From Setoptus koraiensis (taxonomy: Eukaryota > Arthropoda), in assembly GCA_048013815.1 (NCBI GenBank), contig CM106586.1, positions 20,522,001-20,586,000 of the forward strand: DNA of 64,000 bases. The letters run 5' to 3'. Positions 47,785-56,836 of the stretch are shown one piece after another. A program made the position numbers and the translations under genes. The first letter of the stretch is position 1. Each line of letters begins with the position of its first letter. The notes under the pieces are model-generated. The model was not told the DNA's origin, ran no database searches, and was given only the letters and a program-made list of their open reading frames with translations.

Positions 47785-48942
47785 CTAGCTAAATTCTTGT
47801 AGGAGAAAATCTAGGTCGTCTAGGTCTTCAAAGAAGTCATCAAACATTGGGGGTGACGGGGATGGTGTCGGCGGTGCAGAAATGTGATGTATATCTGTCG
47901 CATCGTGCATTTGAAGCTGGTTAAGATTTATGTTGGTGGCGTGGGTTTCTGTTATTGGTGATGGCGTTGCAGATATGTGCTGTATATCTGTTGCATCGTG
48001 CATTTGAAGCTGGTTAAGATTTATGTTGGTGGCGTGGGTCTCTGTTATTGGTGATGTGATCGTTTCAGATATTTGCTGGATATCTGATGCATCGTGGTGC
48101 TGCTGCTGCATCTGTTGTTGCTGTTGTTGATGCTGTTGTTGTAGCTGGTTATTGATATTTATCATATTATTGGTGGTCTTTGTTAATGTTGTTGATGTTG
48201 CTGTTGATATTATTGGTGATGGCGACTGTTGCGTTTGCATTTGCGACTGATTCGTAGTAGCCAGCTGCTGCTGCTGCTGCGGCTGCTGATTCGGGTTGCA
48301 TAAGGCCGCTGAGGAGCCAGTGCGCTTAGGCTTTTTCCTGGGTCTGTATTTGTAATCTGGATGCTCTTTAAGATGTTGCAAGCGCAATTTTTCCGCCGCA
48401 TCCACGAATGGTTGCCTCTCTTCGTGGCTCATTGTCTTCCACTGTCTTCCCAGCCTCTTGCTAATTTCGGCATTGTGTATGTCAGGTTGTTCTAGGCATA
48501 TCTTTTTCCTCTGTATCTGGCTCCAAACCATGAAAGAGTTCATGGGTCTCTTAACGTGTTGCTGTTGACTTCTCTTGTTGCTAGTAACAGTGTTGTTGTT
48601 GTTATTTAGGTTGCTGGTGGCGCTGCCGTTGTAGCCGGTACTGATAATATTGTTGTTGATAATATTGTTGCTGTTGATGATATTGTTGTTGTTGTTGTTG
48701 CTGGTGTTGCTGCTGAATGAGAAGGACGTCGGCAAATTGGATGTTGAAGTAGTTGATGAGGAATAATTTGATATTAATGAGAATGAAGTCATTGATGATG
48801 ATGATGTGGTAGACGATGATGAACATAAAAATGGCTCGAACTTTAGCGAGCCAAATGAGCCAATGCGAGTGGTGGGATTCAGCGTGGCCGAGGCGAGCGT
48901 TGCGCCGGGCTCTCGCGTTAACTGTGAGGGCCTCACTGACAT
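47785..48942 (-). CDS. SoxC: SoxC-group HMG-box transcription factor
   Basis: Single-exon gene, 385 residues, ATG at 48942 (AACATGTC) and TAG at 47785-47787. Residues 129-208 form a Sox HMG box that binds the DNA minor groove at ACAAT-type sites: [23 protein letters not shown], then [11 protein letters not shown] at its end. The last motif and [10 protein letters not shown] fit group C (Sox4/11/12; Drosophila Sox14) best. The Sox signature is normally RPMNAFMVW; here Ala is Ser. The N-terminus is Ser/Thr/Asn-rich and residues 215-290 are Gln-rich. A tandem 31-residue repeat with core [18 protein letters not shown] fills about residues 294-365. The C-terminus is acidic and hydrophobic ([20 protein letters not shown]), as expected for the SoxC transactivation domain. 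SoxC factors act in the nucleus in neuronal differentiation and other late progenitor programmes. The group-C assignment rests on the box and the C-terminus only. Confidence 0.92.
   Translation of the reverse strand: MSVRPSQLTREPGATLASATLNPTTRIGSFGSLKFEPFLCSSSSTTSSSSMTSFSLISNYSSSTTSTSNLPTSFSFSSNTSNNNNNNIINSNNIINNNIISTGYNGSATSNLNNNNNTVTSNKRSQQQHVKRPMNSFMVWSQIQRKKICLEQPDIHNAEISKRLGRQWKTMSHEERQPFVDAAEKLRLQHLKEHPDYKYRPRKKPKRTGSSAALCNPNQQPQQQQQLATTNQSQMQTQQSPSPIISTATSTTLTKTTNNMININNQLQQQHQQQQQQMQQQHHDASDIQQISETITSPITETHATNINLNQLQMHDATDIQHISATPSPITETHATNINLNQLQMHDATDIHHISAPPTPSPSPPMFDDFFEDLDDLDFLLQEFS
47884..48069 (-). repeat. 93-bp in-frame tandem duplication inside SoxC
   Basis: Two 93-bp units (31 codons) are almost identical over about 68 bp (for example CATCGTGCATTTGAAGCTGG at 47901 and 47994). 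Flanking partial copies give HDA(S/T)DI three times. The near identity implies recent expansion or homogenisation. Confidence 0.93.
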
Positions 48943-49694
48943 GTTGCTGTGTGTGTAAGTGGTTGCAGTTTGCGCTCGTGTGTTGCCTAAAAACAGCTTG
49001 GCGAATTGTGTTTGTTGTTGTTGTTGTTGTTGTTGTTGTGGTTGCTAATATAAATATGCAAATTTGTGTGTTGTTAGTGGGGGATATTCGTTGGCTCGTT
49101 TGCAATTTCGATTACGATCGCGGTCTGGTCGCGGTTTGCGTCTAGTTGCGTCCGATCGCAAGCAAATCTATGTGCACACTGAGAGACGAAAATTCGGCAA
49201 CTGGTCGGCGGCGGCGGCCGCATAGACAGCAGACTCTAGTTACACTACAATCTTGTTACTAGAGCCTGGTATGGCTCACATCACGACGCTGTGAGCGGAC
49301 TTAGCGTTCGACTCAATAGAACGAGTCAGCGAATGTGCGCAACGCTCGAGTTGCCAGGCCGCCCTTTGCGCATGCATACATTCGCTGCTGTGTGGGTACT
49401 TTTAGCGCACGTTTTAGTTGTATTTTAGTTGTACACATTTTGGTTGTATAGCTGCGCATACAGTATGCACACATGTACTTTGTGAGTTTTTTCCAATCGA
49501 CTTTCCGGTCGCTCTCTCTCTCGTCCGCCAGGGGCTCCCGACTCAGGAGTGCAGAGTGCAGAGTGAGCCTGCATCTATACGACTTCTCCATACAACTTAC
49601 TGGCATTGCCGTGTCTGCAAAACTTGTATCTGCGTAACGATCTGTTTATTTTGATTCCTTTCGCGGCGTGCTGCCACTCGTGAGCCGTACGTGT

Positions 49695-49713
49695 GTTACT
49701 GGAGTCCAGTAAC
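49695..49713. repeat. 19-bp palindrome
   Basis: GTTACTGGA, central G, TCCAGTAAC. A related imperfect inverted repeat (ctctagttac and gttactagag) lies at about 49230-49265. Confidence 0.88.
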
Positions 49714-50159
49714 TGGACGCGAGGTGGCGCATCGGCTGCTCGTATGCACATTTAATATGTTGTCAGCAGAGTATTTGTTGATCCTGCAGATATAAGATCA
49801 CTCCGCAAGATCAACAGCAGCGCCAGCACACACTGTACGTATGATGAAACGCACTTTGAGTCGCAACTTACGCAGACTCTCGCAAACACACACACACACT
49901 CACAGAACCTTGCCTGGCATGTCTGTCTGTGCGTGTGTCGCTCCTCAACGCCCGCCGAGCCGCGCCAGTGCGTCTGCGCGTCTGTCCAAGTTCGCCAGTA
50001 TAGTGCGTGCCTGCCTGCCTGCCTGACTGACTGGCTGCTCGCCAGTTTGTTCGCGCCGCACATAGCACTGCTGCTGTGATAGCACTGCTATAGCACACTG
50101 CAGTAGTGGCCTGCGAGCAGAACGTAGGCTAGTGCAGAATTATAGCAACAGCTCTATTG

Positions 50160-50207
50160 CTGGATGCAGGCACGCACTGTGTTTGCTGTTTGAATTTATA
50201 CTCACTC

Positions 50208-50254
<47 letters not shown>

Positions 50255-50470
50255 CACACTCACACACACACACACACTCACACACACACACAAATCAAAT
50301 TTCTAGCAGCCGACGAAATCCAAGCGAAAACCAATGTCTCGGCATTGTTCATCGTAGCGGACACCAAGAGGAAATATTAAGATCGTAGATTTATTATTAG
50401 TATCAGCATCATTATTACTATTGTCACTATTATACACTAATAATTATAATATCAACCATATTATTATTCT
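50160..50470 (+). promoter_or_regulatory. 5' flanking block of NOP9, homologous to the PSMB3 5' flank
   Basis: Runs in the same order and orientation as 55335-55550: CACGCACTGTGTTTGCT, a CA-rich stretch, AGCCGACGAAATCCAAG, GGACACCAAGAG, CTATTGTCACTATTATACA and TTATTATTCT. In this copy the CA-rich part has expanded to about 80 bp. It ends about 30 bp before the ATG, so it probably includes the promoter and 5' UTR. Confidence 0.85.
50211..50291. repeat. Long (CA)n microsatellite
   Basis: About 80 bp of CA with a few T and G interruptions, inside the duplicated 5' block. Confidence 0.97.
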
Positions 50471-50500
50471 ACACCACACACAAACTCTATTGCTCCGGTA

Positions 50501-51865
50501 ATGTCATCGCCGACACATGGAGAGCCTCGCTTGGGCCGGGCCCACACAGCTAAAATGGAGCTCGCCATTGAACGCATGGACGACCTCCTTGGCGAACAAG
50601 GTGGATCACAGGAGCTCATCACCATTCTAGAGACGTTTGGTGGTATTAAAGTTGGCAGAAATTGGTCTAGAAAAACAATGGGATTTGGCATGAAATCTAG
50701 CATTAATCATGAAATTGAAAAAGATATCGTTATCAAAGATTTGCCTGGCGCCTACAGGCGTCTATTGAGAAAATTCACAGAAAAACTTGTTTTGAATCGC
50801 AGTAATTCAAATCTAAAAGATTTAATGCTTGGACGTGGGACGTCTATCATACAGCATCTATTGTTTGTGCTTAAGGTGCGCTCAACAGAATTGTGCGATG
50901 ACGTTGTCAAAAAATCAATTTCTATTATATTTGGAGACGAAGAAACAAGAAAATCAATTATAACTAATTCGATTAGCGCTTATCTAGTTGAGACAATAAT
51001 ATTAGTAGCATCAAAGAAAGGACTAGACAGAATATGGTCTAAATATTTGAAGGGCAATCTTAAAGATATGTGGCGTGACGACATAGCAAATTTTGTTGTA
51101 CAACGTTTAGTAGATGCGGCACAATCAGAGGAATTGTATACTGAGATTTGCAAGGAACTTTTACCAAATCTTGAAATCATATTCAGTCTCAATAGACCAG
51201 GCATTGGCGTTTGCCTATCTAAGGCATGCCAAAAATTTGAGAAGTCACAACCCGATTTCATCAAAGCTCTTATGAGTGCGTTCCATTGTGACAGCAAGGA
51301 CAGTCAAATAGATCTAGTGCCCCTTATGCTGTTCTCTTACCAACAACGTAAGCATGATATATGGCTGCATGGTTCGCTCATGTTGCAGTACATATTCGGC
51401 TACAAGGACACTTATAAAATATCGAAAAGCCTGCTGTCTTTGGGAGTCTATGAGCTGGTAGTGGTTGCTAACGACAAGAGCGGTAGCCATGTCATTGATT
51501 CATTCCTACAATCACCTACTGTGGAGAAGCGTCACCAAACTCAATTTCTCGAAAAATTGAAGGGAAGCTACATCCATTTGGTTCATGATCGCTTTGGTTC
51601 TAGAATTGTTGACTACTTGATGAGTAATGCTGCCCCGAAAATTAAGGATATGATCATGGAGGAGCTGGCCTCGAAAAACTCGCAATTGTACCAATCGGAG
51701 AATGGATCATACGTTGCACGAAGAAACGGCGTTTATCATTTCAAGAATCGTCCCAACGACTGGCGCCGTACCGAAGACTTAAAGCGCCGCCGTGATGATG
51801 ACTATGGGAACGATTTTAGATCAAGACCAAATAAGAGATCATTTCATGACTCAAGACAATTTTAG
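50501..51865 (+). CDS. NOP9: Nucleolar protein 9 (Pumilio-repeat ribosome-biogenesis factor), apparently short at the N-terminus
   Basis: Single ORF of 454 residues. NOP9 is a nucleolar PUF-repeat protein that binds 20S pre-rRNA in ITS1 and restrains premature cleavage by Nob1 during 40S maturation. Diagnostic parts are KSGSHVIDSFLQSP followed by FLEKLKGSYIHLVHDRFG and SRIVDYLM near the C-terminus, plus several earlier helical repeats (GRGTSIIQHLL, ANFVVQRLVDAA, GVCLSKACQKFEK). The tail is Arg/Asp/Lys-rich. Human NOP9 is about 636 residues, so about 150 or more residues, covering the first PUF repeats, seem to be absent. An in-frame TAA at 50447-50449 excludes simple extension. An alternative start at 50555 (AAAATGGAG) has the better context. 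Either an upstream exon is missing from this model or the copy is truncated. It converges on the GTSF1-like gene, 83 bp from stop to stop. Confidence 0.83.
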   Translation: MSSPTHGEPRLGRAHTAKMELAIERMDDLLGEQGGSQELITILETFGGIKVGRNWSRKTMGFGMKSSINHEIEKDIVIKDLPGAYRRLLRKFTEKLVLNRSNSNLKDLMLGRGTSIIQHLLFVLKVRSTELCDDVVKKSISIIFGDEETRKSIITNSISAYLVETIILVASKKGLDRIWSKYLKGNLKDMWRDDIANFVVQRLVDAAQSEELYTEICKELLPNLEIIFSLNRPGIGVCLSKACQKFEKSQPDFIKALMSAFHCDSKDSQIDLVPLMLFSYQQRKHDIWLHGSLMLQYIFGYKDTYKISKSLLSLGVYELVVVANDKSGSHVIDSFLQSPTVEKRHQTQFLEKLKGSYIHLVHDRFGSRIVDYLMSNAAPKIKDMIMEELASKNSQLYQSENGSYVARRNGVYHFKNRPNDWRRTEDLKRRRDDDYGNDFRSRPNKRSFHDSRQF

Positions 51866-51948
51866 ACTACCTAATTAAACTATTAACCTACGATATTAAG
51901 ATATTACAAAGCAGAATATTATTATTACCATTATTATAATATATTACA

Positions 51949-52332
51949 CTATTTTTTATATTTACCAACACTGTAGTGGGTAGGCTCGTGGTCAGCGTCT
52001 TGCCACTCACTTAAAGATCCCCATTGATCATCATTACCCTTATTGACAAATGGCTCTGGAGCTTTCGATCTTGCCTTCTCAAACTCAGCTAACATTGAGT
52101 TTTGATAGGTGTCACAAAACTCGTTATGCTCAGCCTGATGACCACATTTTATTACATGGGATGATTTATGTTCACAATACTGTAGCTTTCCGGTGGTAAA
52201 CTTGCCCTTTTGATTGGGGTGTTCCGCACATTTGGCCATATGTGAAGTAATTCCGCGTTCTTTAGTTTTAACGTCACAAATGATACATTTTATGAGTATG
52301 CCATTCTCGTCTGTTCTTGAAAAGAATGCCAT
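51949..52332 (-). CDS. CHHC zinc-finger protein, GTSF1/Asterix-like
   Basis: A 127-residue single-exon protein. The second finger is a clean CHHC motif, C53-x5-H59-x9-H69-x3-C73, the hallmark of the GTSF1/U11-48K family. The first keeps C16 and H31-x3-C35 but has Lys at the usual first His position; C19 may replace it. The tail has two tryptophans (W104, W110) in an acidic context, as in Asterix/GTSF1, whose C-terminal aromatic residues contact PIWI. GTSF1 proteins act in piRNA-guided silencing of transposons by PIWI proteins. The family is clear from the second finger; the piRNA role is inferred from the size, the two-finger layout and the tail. A TRM13 or U11-48K relative is less likely because those are larger proteins. 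It is divergent from mRpL30 across 733 bp. Confidence 0.72.
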   Translation of the reverse strand: MAFFSRTDENGILIKCIICDVKTKERGITSHMAKCAEHPNQKGKFTTGKLQYCEHKSSHVIKCGHQAEHNEFCDTYQNSMLAEFEKARSKAPEPFVNKGNDDQWGSLSEWQDADHEPTHYSVGKYKK

Positions 52333-53065
52333 AATCTAATATGAGAGGATTGAATCTGAGGTGATAAGTTTATTATTACTATTAGTCTAATTACATACGC
52401 AAACGTTGAACGACTTAAGCACAAAAATGTGTATGTAGATACATGTGTTTATTTACACACATATTCTAGTTATTTATCCACCTACCTTGATGATTTCTAA
52501 ATGATTGAATCAAATAATTTCCACAACTTATAACGAAAGATAATACCAAGTGATTTATTTAGAATAATTTGATAATAACGTAGATAGTAGCAACTTGCAC
52601 TGAGAACCGTATTTATCTCAAACAAAACAACACTCAGATATTAACATCGAGCACACACACACACTATTACAGGCGCACACACAAACAATAGCACGATTGA
52701 TAGCACGAGGGTTCTGGCTAGAATATCGGTGATTCATTGCGAAAATTCGCACTGCCATACATACTGTGCAAAATGGCACAGACAAACAACTCCTAGAGCC
52801 TAGGCACATCTCACTCTTTTTACTAAGTGCACATTACAGTGCATGCACACATCCTTAGATAACAGCGACTGCGCTCGCACAACACAACAAAATCGCCTAA
52901 ATGCAATCTTTTACTCACATTGTAGTCAATAATTTTCAAAGAATTAACGTTAAGATGATGAATCTTTGAGAAATGATATTTTTTATTATTATACAAATCT
53001 ATTCATGTTAATACATACATACTCATTTATATGTGCTGGTCTCTATATTTATTAGTCTGTCAATA
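52333..53065. other. Divergent intergenic region between the GTSF1-like gene and mRpL30
   Basis: AT-rich, with a short CA run near 52652-52665 and ACACTCAGATATTAACA at about 52630, faintly like the CA-rich part of the duplicated 5' block. No ORF of note; two promoters are expected. Confidence 0.6.
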
Positions 53066-53647
53066 ATGTTATTCAATCAAATTAAGAAGACTCTAAATCT
53101 TCTTCAGCTCACGTGCAAGCGCACGGTGGTGGGTAAGCCGGACTTCAGATACGAGAATCACTATCGTGGTCATTTCGAATATCATGATCAAAACAAATAT
53201 CCTAGAGGACTCGCCAGAGCAAAAGAGGAGGAACTATTGGCTGATATAACTGAAATTCGAAAAAAAGAAATACAGCCCTCCCCGTTTCATCTAGTTAGAC
53301 GAATACAACCAATCGGCGGGTGTCCGTGGTGGCAAAAAGTCATCTTGAGAAGATTGAATTTGCACTCTAGTTATGCTGGAGACGTTGAAGTCATACCCAA
53401 CACGCCTCAATTCAATGCCTTATTGTCGAAAGTAAAACACCTGATACAGCTAAAGCCGGCCACATTTGAAGACGGGAAGTTTATCTCAGAAAGTGATATT
53501 GGCTCATTGAAGATTTGCTTTGAGACGGGAAAGATTACCAAAGACGAGAGGCTACGTCAGAACGAAAAAAGACTATGTCCTGAGAGACCCGTCTTGTTTC
53601 GAGGGAATCATCTCAGGTTTCACTTAGCCCGAATGCATAGGTTCTAA
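53066..53647 (+). CDS. mRpL30: Mitochondrial large-subunit ribosomal protein L30 (uL30m)
   Basis: 193 residues from the ATG at 53066 to the TAA ending at 53647; the frame stays open upstream only through a non-ATG codon, so this ATG is chosen. Residues 1-20 are basic and amphipathic, consistent with a mitochondrial targeting peptide. Residues 74-131 carry the L30 fold, beginning FHLVRRIQPIGGCPWWQKVI, followed by LLSKVKHLIQLKP, typical of animal mRpL30. The C-terminal extension is rich in Arg and Lys, as in metazoan homologues. The protein belongs to the 39S subunit. The gene is intronless and converges on CLUAP1 with 120 bp between stop codons. Confidence 0.9.
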   Translation: MLFNQIKKTLNLLQLTCKRTVVGKPDFRYENHYRGHFEYHDQNKYPRGLARAKEEELLADITEIRKKEIQPSPFHLVRRIQPIGGCPWWQKVILRRLNLHSSYAGDVEVIPNTPQFNALLSKVKHLIQLKPATFEDGKFISESDIGSLKICFETGKITKDERLRQNEKRLCPERPVLFRGNHLRFHLARMHRF

Positions 53648-53767
53648 GGAACATGAGCCGCGCAACCGAAATCGATTCATTGACTAGTACAAGATTATCG
53701 TTTATTTGACTATAGGTATGAATAGATTCGTTATCGTAACATTAACGAAAAATATCAAATGGATATC

Positions 53768-54991
53768 TTAATTAAACAACGAGGAAAATTCCTCGTCTGT
53801 GTTGAGATCAAGAACATCGTCATCGTCGTCCTCATTAGTGGCCATGTCATTTTCTTCATCATCCTTCAAAGACTTATTCGAATCTAGAGATTCACTGGCT
53901 GACGTATGATGCTGGTTCAGACTATTTTGGGCTCTTCTAGATTTGATAACATCATTTATTGATTTTTGGATATCATCGGCCAAATCAGGAATTTCAAATT
54001 GTGACTTTTGTTTTGTTTTTGTTGACAAACGTCTGATATCGGTCATATCCGCATCATCATCTACAGAAGCCGTTTGAACAGGCGATTCTCGAACGATCTT
54101 ATCAATAGAGTCTCCACACTTCTTAAGTTCGTGATCTAAGTAAGTGAGACATCTGTACCTGCTAACATAGATATCATAAACGCGATCCATTTCCTCATTC
54201 AATTTATCTAGTTCCGCTTTGTGGCTTGGAGCTATTGCCTGCAATGCCTCCAGCCGCTCTTTGGCATGAAGCACCTCGGTCTCCTTGCGCTTTAATTTAG
54301 TCTCGACATCGGTGAGATCATTTGTTATGTTTTTAAGCAACCTATCCAATTTCACATCCAATTGGATAAATTCACTATGCTGACTTTTCATTACCTTCTC
54401 AACTTCATCTAGCTCTAGTCTTCGTTCGATTATTGAGTTTCTTAGTTTTGTATTGCTCAATTCTTTAGGTAGAAATTCGGCTAATGTGTCAGCCGATTCT
54501 AATACGTTACTGGCCAGCTTACTGAAATCTGTTTGTTTGATAGTCTGTCGAGCCTTCTCTAAATATATTTCCAACGAGGATTGGCTAACATCATGAATGG
54601 CCATAGTTGCTTTGCCATGATCATCATAGGGAGGATTGTTGCCACTGGTCAAAGAATCCTTGAGATTTGTTGTTAACTTTTTCAGTTCTACTCCGGCTTC
54701 AAAATCGGCTTTGTATAACTTCCTGCTATCGAGTATAATTTGCGCATTTTTGGCGAAAAATCTGACTATATCGCGCAGAAAGATCAATCTGGACGCCTCA
54801 GAATCTTCTGGCCTCTTAATAATGTCATCTTGACTAAGTGAGGCCGGGTTGTACTTCTCTGTAAGCCAAAGCAAAATGTCTACCACCAGATTAATGTTGG
54901 GTTGCCGAAAGTGCTCAGCGCAAACATTGTGAGTGTAATTGAGAAACCTCAACATTTCGCAAAGTTCACGCACTTCCCTAAGTAGAGACAT
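53768..54991 (-). CDS. CLUAP1: Clusterin-associated protein 1 homologue, IFT-B subunit IFT38 (qilin/DYF-3)
   Basis: 407 residues from the ATG at 54991 (upstream codons are open but lack an ATG) to the TAA at 53768-53770. Human CLUAP1 is 413 residues. The N-terminal 110 residues match the NN-CH domain: LREVRELCEMLRFLNY, PNINLVVDILLWLTEKY and the FLRDIVRFFAKNAQIILDS helix followed by KLYKADF. Residues about 190-300 are heptad-like coiled coil (LERRL-type and LDKLNEEMDRVYDIYV). The C-tail is acidic (DDDDDVLDLNTDEEFSSLF). IFT38 is a peripheral subunit of the intraflagellar transport B complex and is needed to build cilia; in an arthropod that means ciliated sensory neurons and perhaps sperm. Intronless here. 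Divergent from PSMB3 across 574 bp. Confidence 0.95.
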   Translation of the reverse strand: MSLLREVRELCEMLRFLNYTHNVCAEHFRQPNINLVVDILLWLTEKYNPASLSQDDIIKRPEDSEASRLIFLRDIVRFFAKNAQIILDSRKLYKADFEAGVELKKLTTNLKDSLTSGNNPPYDDHGKATMAIHDVSQSSLEIYLEKARQTIKQTDFSKLASNVLESADTLAEFLPKELSNTKLRNSIIERRLELDEVEKVMKSQHSEFIQLDVKLDRLLKNITNDLTDVETKLKRKETEVLHAKERLEALQAIAPSHKAELDKLNEEMDRVYDIYVSRYRCLTYLDHELKKCGDSIDKIVRESPVQTASVDDDADMTDIRRLSTKTKQKSQFEIPDLADDIQKSINDVIKSRRAQNSLNQHHTSASESLDSNKSLKDDEENDMATNEDDDDDVLDLNTDEEFSSLFN

Positions 54992-55565
54992 TTTTTTAGT
55001 CTTTGAAGAAAATAAGATAATTGTCACAGCTGGAATCTTACATCCATGCGAGATTCAGTCACATTTGAAAATGATAGTATCTCATAAAATATGGATCTCA
55101 TATTATGTAATATACCATATTATGATATATATGCACCTTCGTTGGTTAGCAAAAAGTCCGCGAGGGCGGCGCTGCACTGCATTCTCTACACACTTAAATG
55201 TGAGCAGCGCCTCTGTTGGATCTTCCATGAAACATCGATGCACATTAGAAAAATCTCAAGCAGCATGCAGTATTTTTGTGAAGATAATGCATTGTGGAAG
55301 GTAACGTAGCTTAATCTGTAGGAACTCGACTACTTGCAGCCACGCACAGTGTTTGCTAAATTTTATACACTCACAAACATACACTCAGATATACAAATGA
55401 TTTGATTTGTGACAAATCGAATATCTAACAGCCGACGAAATCCAAGACAATTCATTGTGGACACCAAGAGAAAATATTATTATTATTGGCATCATCATCA
55501 TTAACACTATTGTCACTATTATACATCATTGATATTATTATTCTAAACGAGACAGACGGGACACC
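54992..55565. other. Divergent intergenic region between CLUAP1 and PSMB3
   Basis: Left part: short AT-rich leader of CLUAP1, then a GC-rich patch at 55155-55220 (CGCGAGGGCGGCGCTGC and GAGCAGCGCCTCTGTTGG, both loosely CTCF-like). Right part from about 55335: the block shared with the NOP9 5' flank. The open frame 55091-55309 shows no motif. Confidence 0.6.
55335..55550 (+). promoter_or_regulatory. 5' flanking block of PSMB3, homologous to the NOP9 5' flank
   Basis: Contains GCAGCCACGCACAGTGTTTG, CACTCACAAACATACAC, CAGCCGACGAAATCCAAG, GTGGACACCAAGAG, CTATTGTCACTATTATACA and TTATTATTCT, in the same order as 50160-50470. The block ends just upstream of the PSMB3 ATG (55566), so it is the likely promoter and 5' UTR. 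Confidence 0.85.
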
Positions 55566-56183
55566 ATGAGTATAACAGCCTACAATGGTGGTTGCGTATT
55601 GGCAATGAGGGGCAAGGATTGCGTGGCCATTGCCACCGACAAACGATTTGGTTCCAGAGGACACACTATCTCGTCTAATTTCCAAAAGGTCTTCAAAATG
55701 GGACCATCCCTTTACATAGGATTGCCAGGTCTAGCCACGGATACCACAACTGTTTATCAGAAGCTCAGATTTAGATTGAACATGTATGAATTGAGAGAAA
55801 ACCGAAGGATCAAGCCCAAGACATTTGCCTCAATGGTGGGCAATTTACAGTATGAAAAACGATTTGGCCCATACTTTGTCGAACCAGTTATTGCCGGCAT
55901 TGACCCAAAAACTGGTGAAACCTTCATCGGTAGCACGGATGTCATTGGCTGTCTAAACGAACCCGAAGATTTCGTGGTCGCTGGTACATGTGCAGAGCAA
56001 TTATATGGTATGTGTGAGACGCTATGGGAGCCTAACTTGAGCCCCGATGATCTCTTCGAGGTCATAAGCCAGGCCTTGATGAACGCTTGTGATAGGGATG
56101 CTATCTCTGGTTGGGGTGGAACAGTATACATAATCACAAAAGATTCAGTGACGGTGAATGAACTTAAAGCAAGAATGGATTAG
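55566..56183 (+). CDS. PSMB3: 20S proteasome subunit beta type-3
   Basis: 205 residues, the same length as human PSMB3, with the conserved start [63 protein letters not shown] and the end LKARMD. Beta-3 is one of the non-catalytic subunits of the inner beta rings; as expected it starts directly at the fold with no propeptide and no catalytic Thr1. It functions in ATP- and ubiquitin-dependent protein breakdown in cytosol and nucleus. Single exon; ATG in a good context (ACACCATGAG). A polyadenylation signal lies 77 bp after the stop. Confidence 0.97.
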   Translation: MSITAYNGGCVLAMRGKDCVAIATDKRFGSRGHTISSNFQKVFKMGPSLYIGLPGLATDTTTVYQKLRFRLNMYELRENRRIKPKTFASMVGNLQYEKRFGPYFVEPVIAGIDPKTGETFIGSTDVIGCLNEPEDFVVAGTCAEQLYGMCETLWEPNLSPDDLFEVISQALMNACDRDAISGWGGTVYIITKDSVTVNELKARMD

Positions 56184-56259
56184 GACTGGTAGGATTTTTA
56201 TAAGAATTATTTCTCTTTAATTAACGCCAGTATCAGTAATGCTAATCAGTTTTGGCAAC

Positions 56260-56265
56260 AATAAA
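56260..56265 (+). terminator. Polyadenylation signal of PSMB3
   Basis: AATAAA 77 bp downstream of the PSMB3 stop, followed by a T-rich and GT-rich stretch (CTTTCTGTGTAG). Confidence 0.75.
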
Positions 56266-56336
56266 GCTACCTTTCTGTGTAGAACCTTTCATTTTTAGCG
56301 CACATTCAGGCGCTAGTTTTGAACTTTTCTAAAGTC

Positions 56337-56836
56337 NNNNNNNNNNNNNNNNNNNNNNNNNNNNNNNNNNNNNNNNNNNNNNNNNNNNNNNNNNNNNNNN
56401 NNNNNNNNNNNNNNNNNNNNNNNNNNNNNNNNNNNNNNNNNNNNNNNNNNNNNNNNNNNNNNNNNNNNNNNNNNNNNNNNNNNNNNNNNNNNNNNNNNNN
56501 NNNNNNNNNNNNNNNNNNNNNNNNNNNNNNNNNNNNNNNNNNNNNNNNNNNNNNNNNNNNNNNNNNNNNNNNNNNNNNNNNNNNNNNNNNNNNNNNNNNN
56601 NNNNNNNNNNNNNNNNNNNNNNNNNNNNNNNNNNNNNNNNNNNNNNNNNNNNNNNNNNNNNNNNNNNNNNNNNNNNNNNNNNNNNNNNNNNNNNNNNNNN
56701 NNNNNNNNNNNNNNNNNNNNNNNNNNNNNNNNNNNNNNNNNNNNNNNNNNNNNNNNNNNNNNNNNNNNNNNNNNNNNNNNNNNNNNNNNNNNNNNNNNNN
56801 NNNNNNNNNNNNNNNNNNNNNNNNNNNNNNNNNNNN
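56337..56836. other. Assembly gap, 500 N
   Basis: Exactly 500 ambiguous bases, the usual placeholder for a gap of unknown size. Order and distance between the two sides therefore rest on scaffolding only. Confidence 0.99.

Larger units (their letters stand above)
48943..50500. other. Intergenic region between SoxC and NOP9 (divergent promoters)
   Basis: Contains a (TTG)n run at about 49012-49042 in the probable SoxC 5' leader, a CTCF-like GAGGTGGCGC at 49721-49730, a 19-bp palindrome at 49695-49713, a long CA microsatellite and, from about 50160, the block shared with the PSMB3 5' flank. No coding sequence is recognised. Confidence 0.6.

Noticed and set aside
50980-51297. Antisense ORF inside NOP9
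   Set aside because: Shadow of the NOP9 coding frame, which has clear family motifs on the plus strand.
55091-55309. 72-codon ORF between CLUAP1 and PSMB3
   Set aside because: No motif, and it lies in the divergent promoter region.
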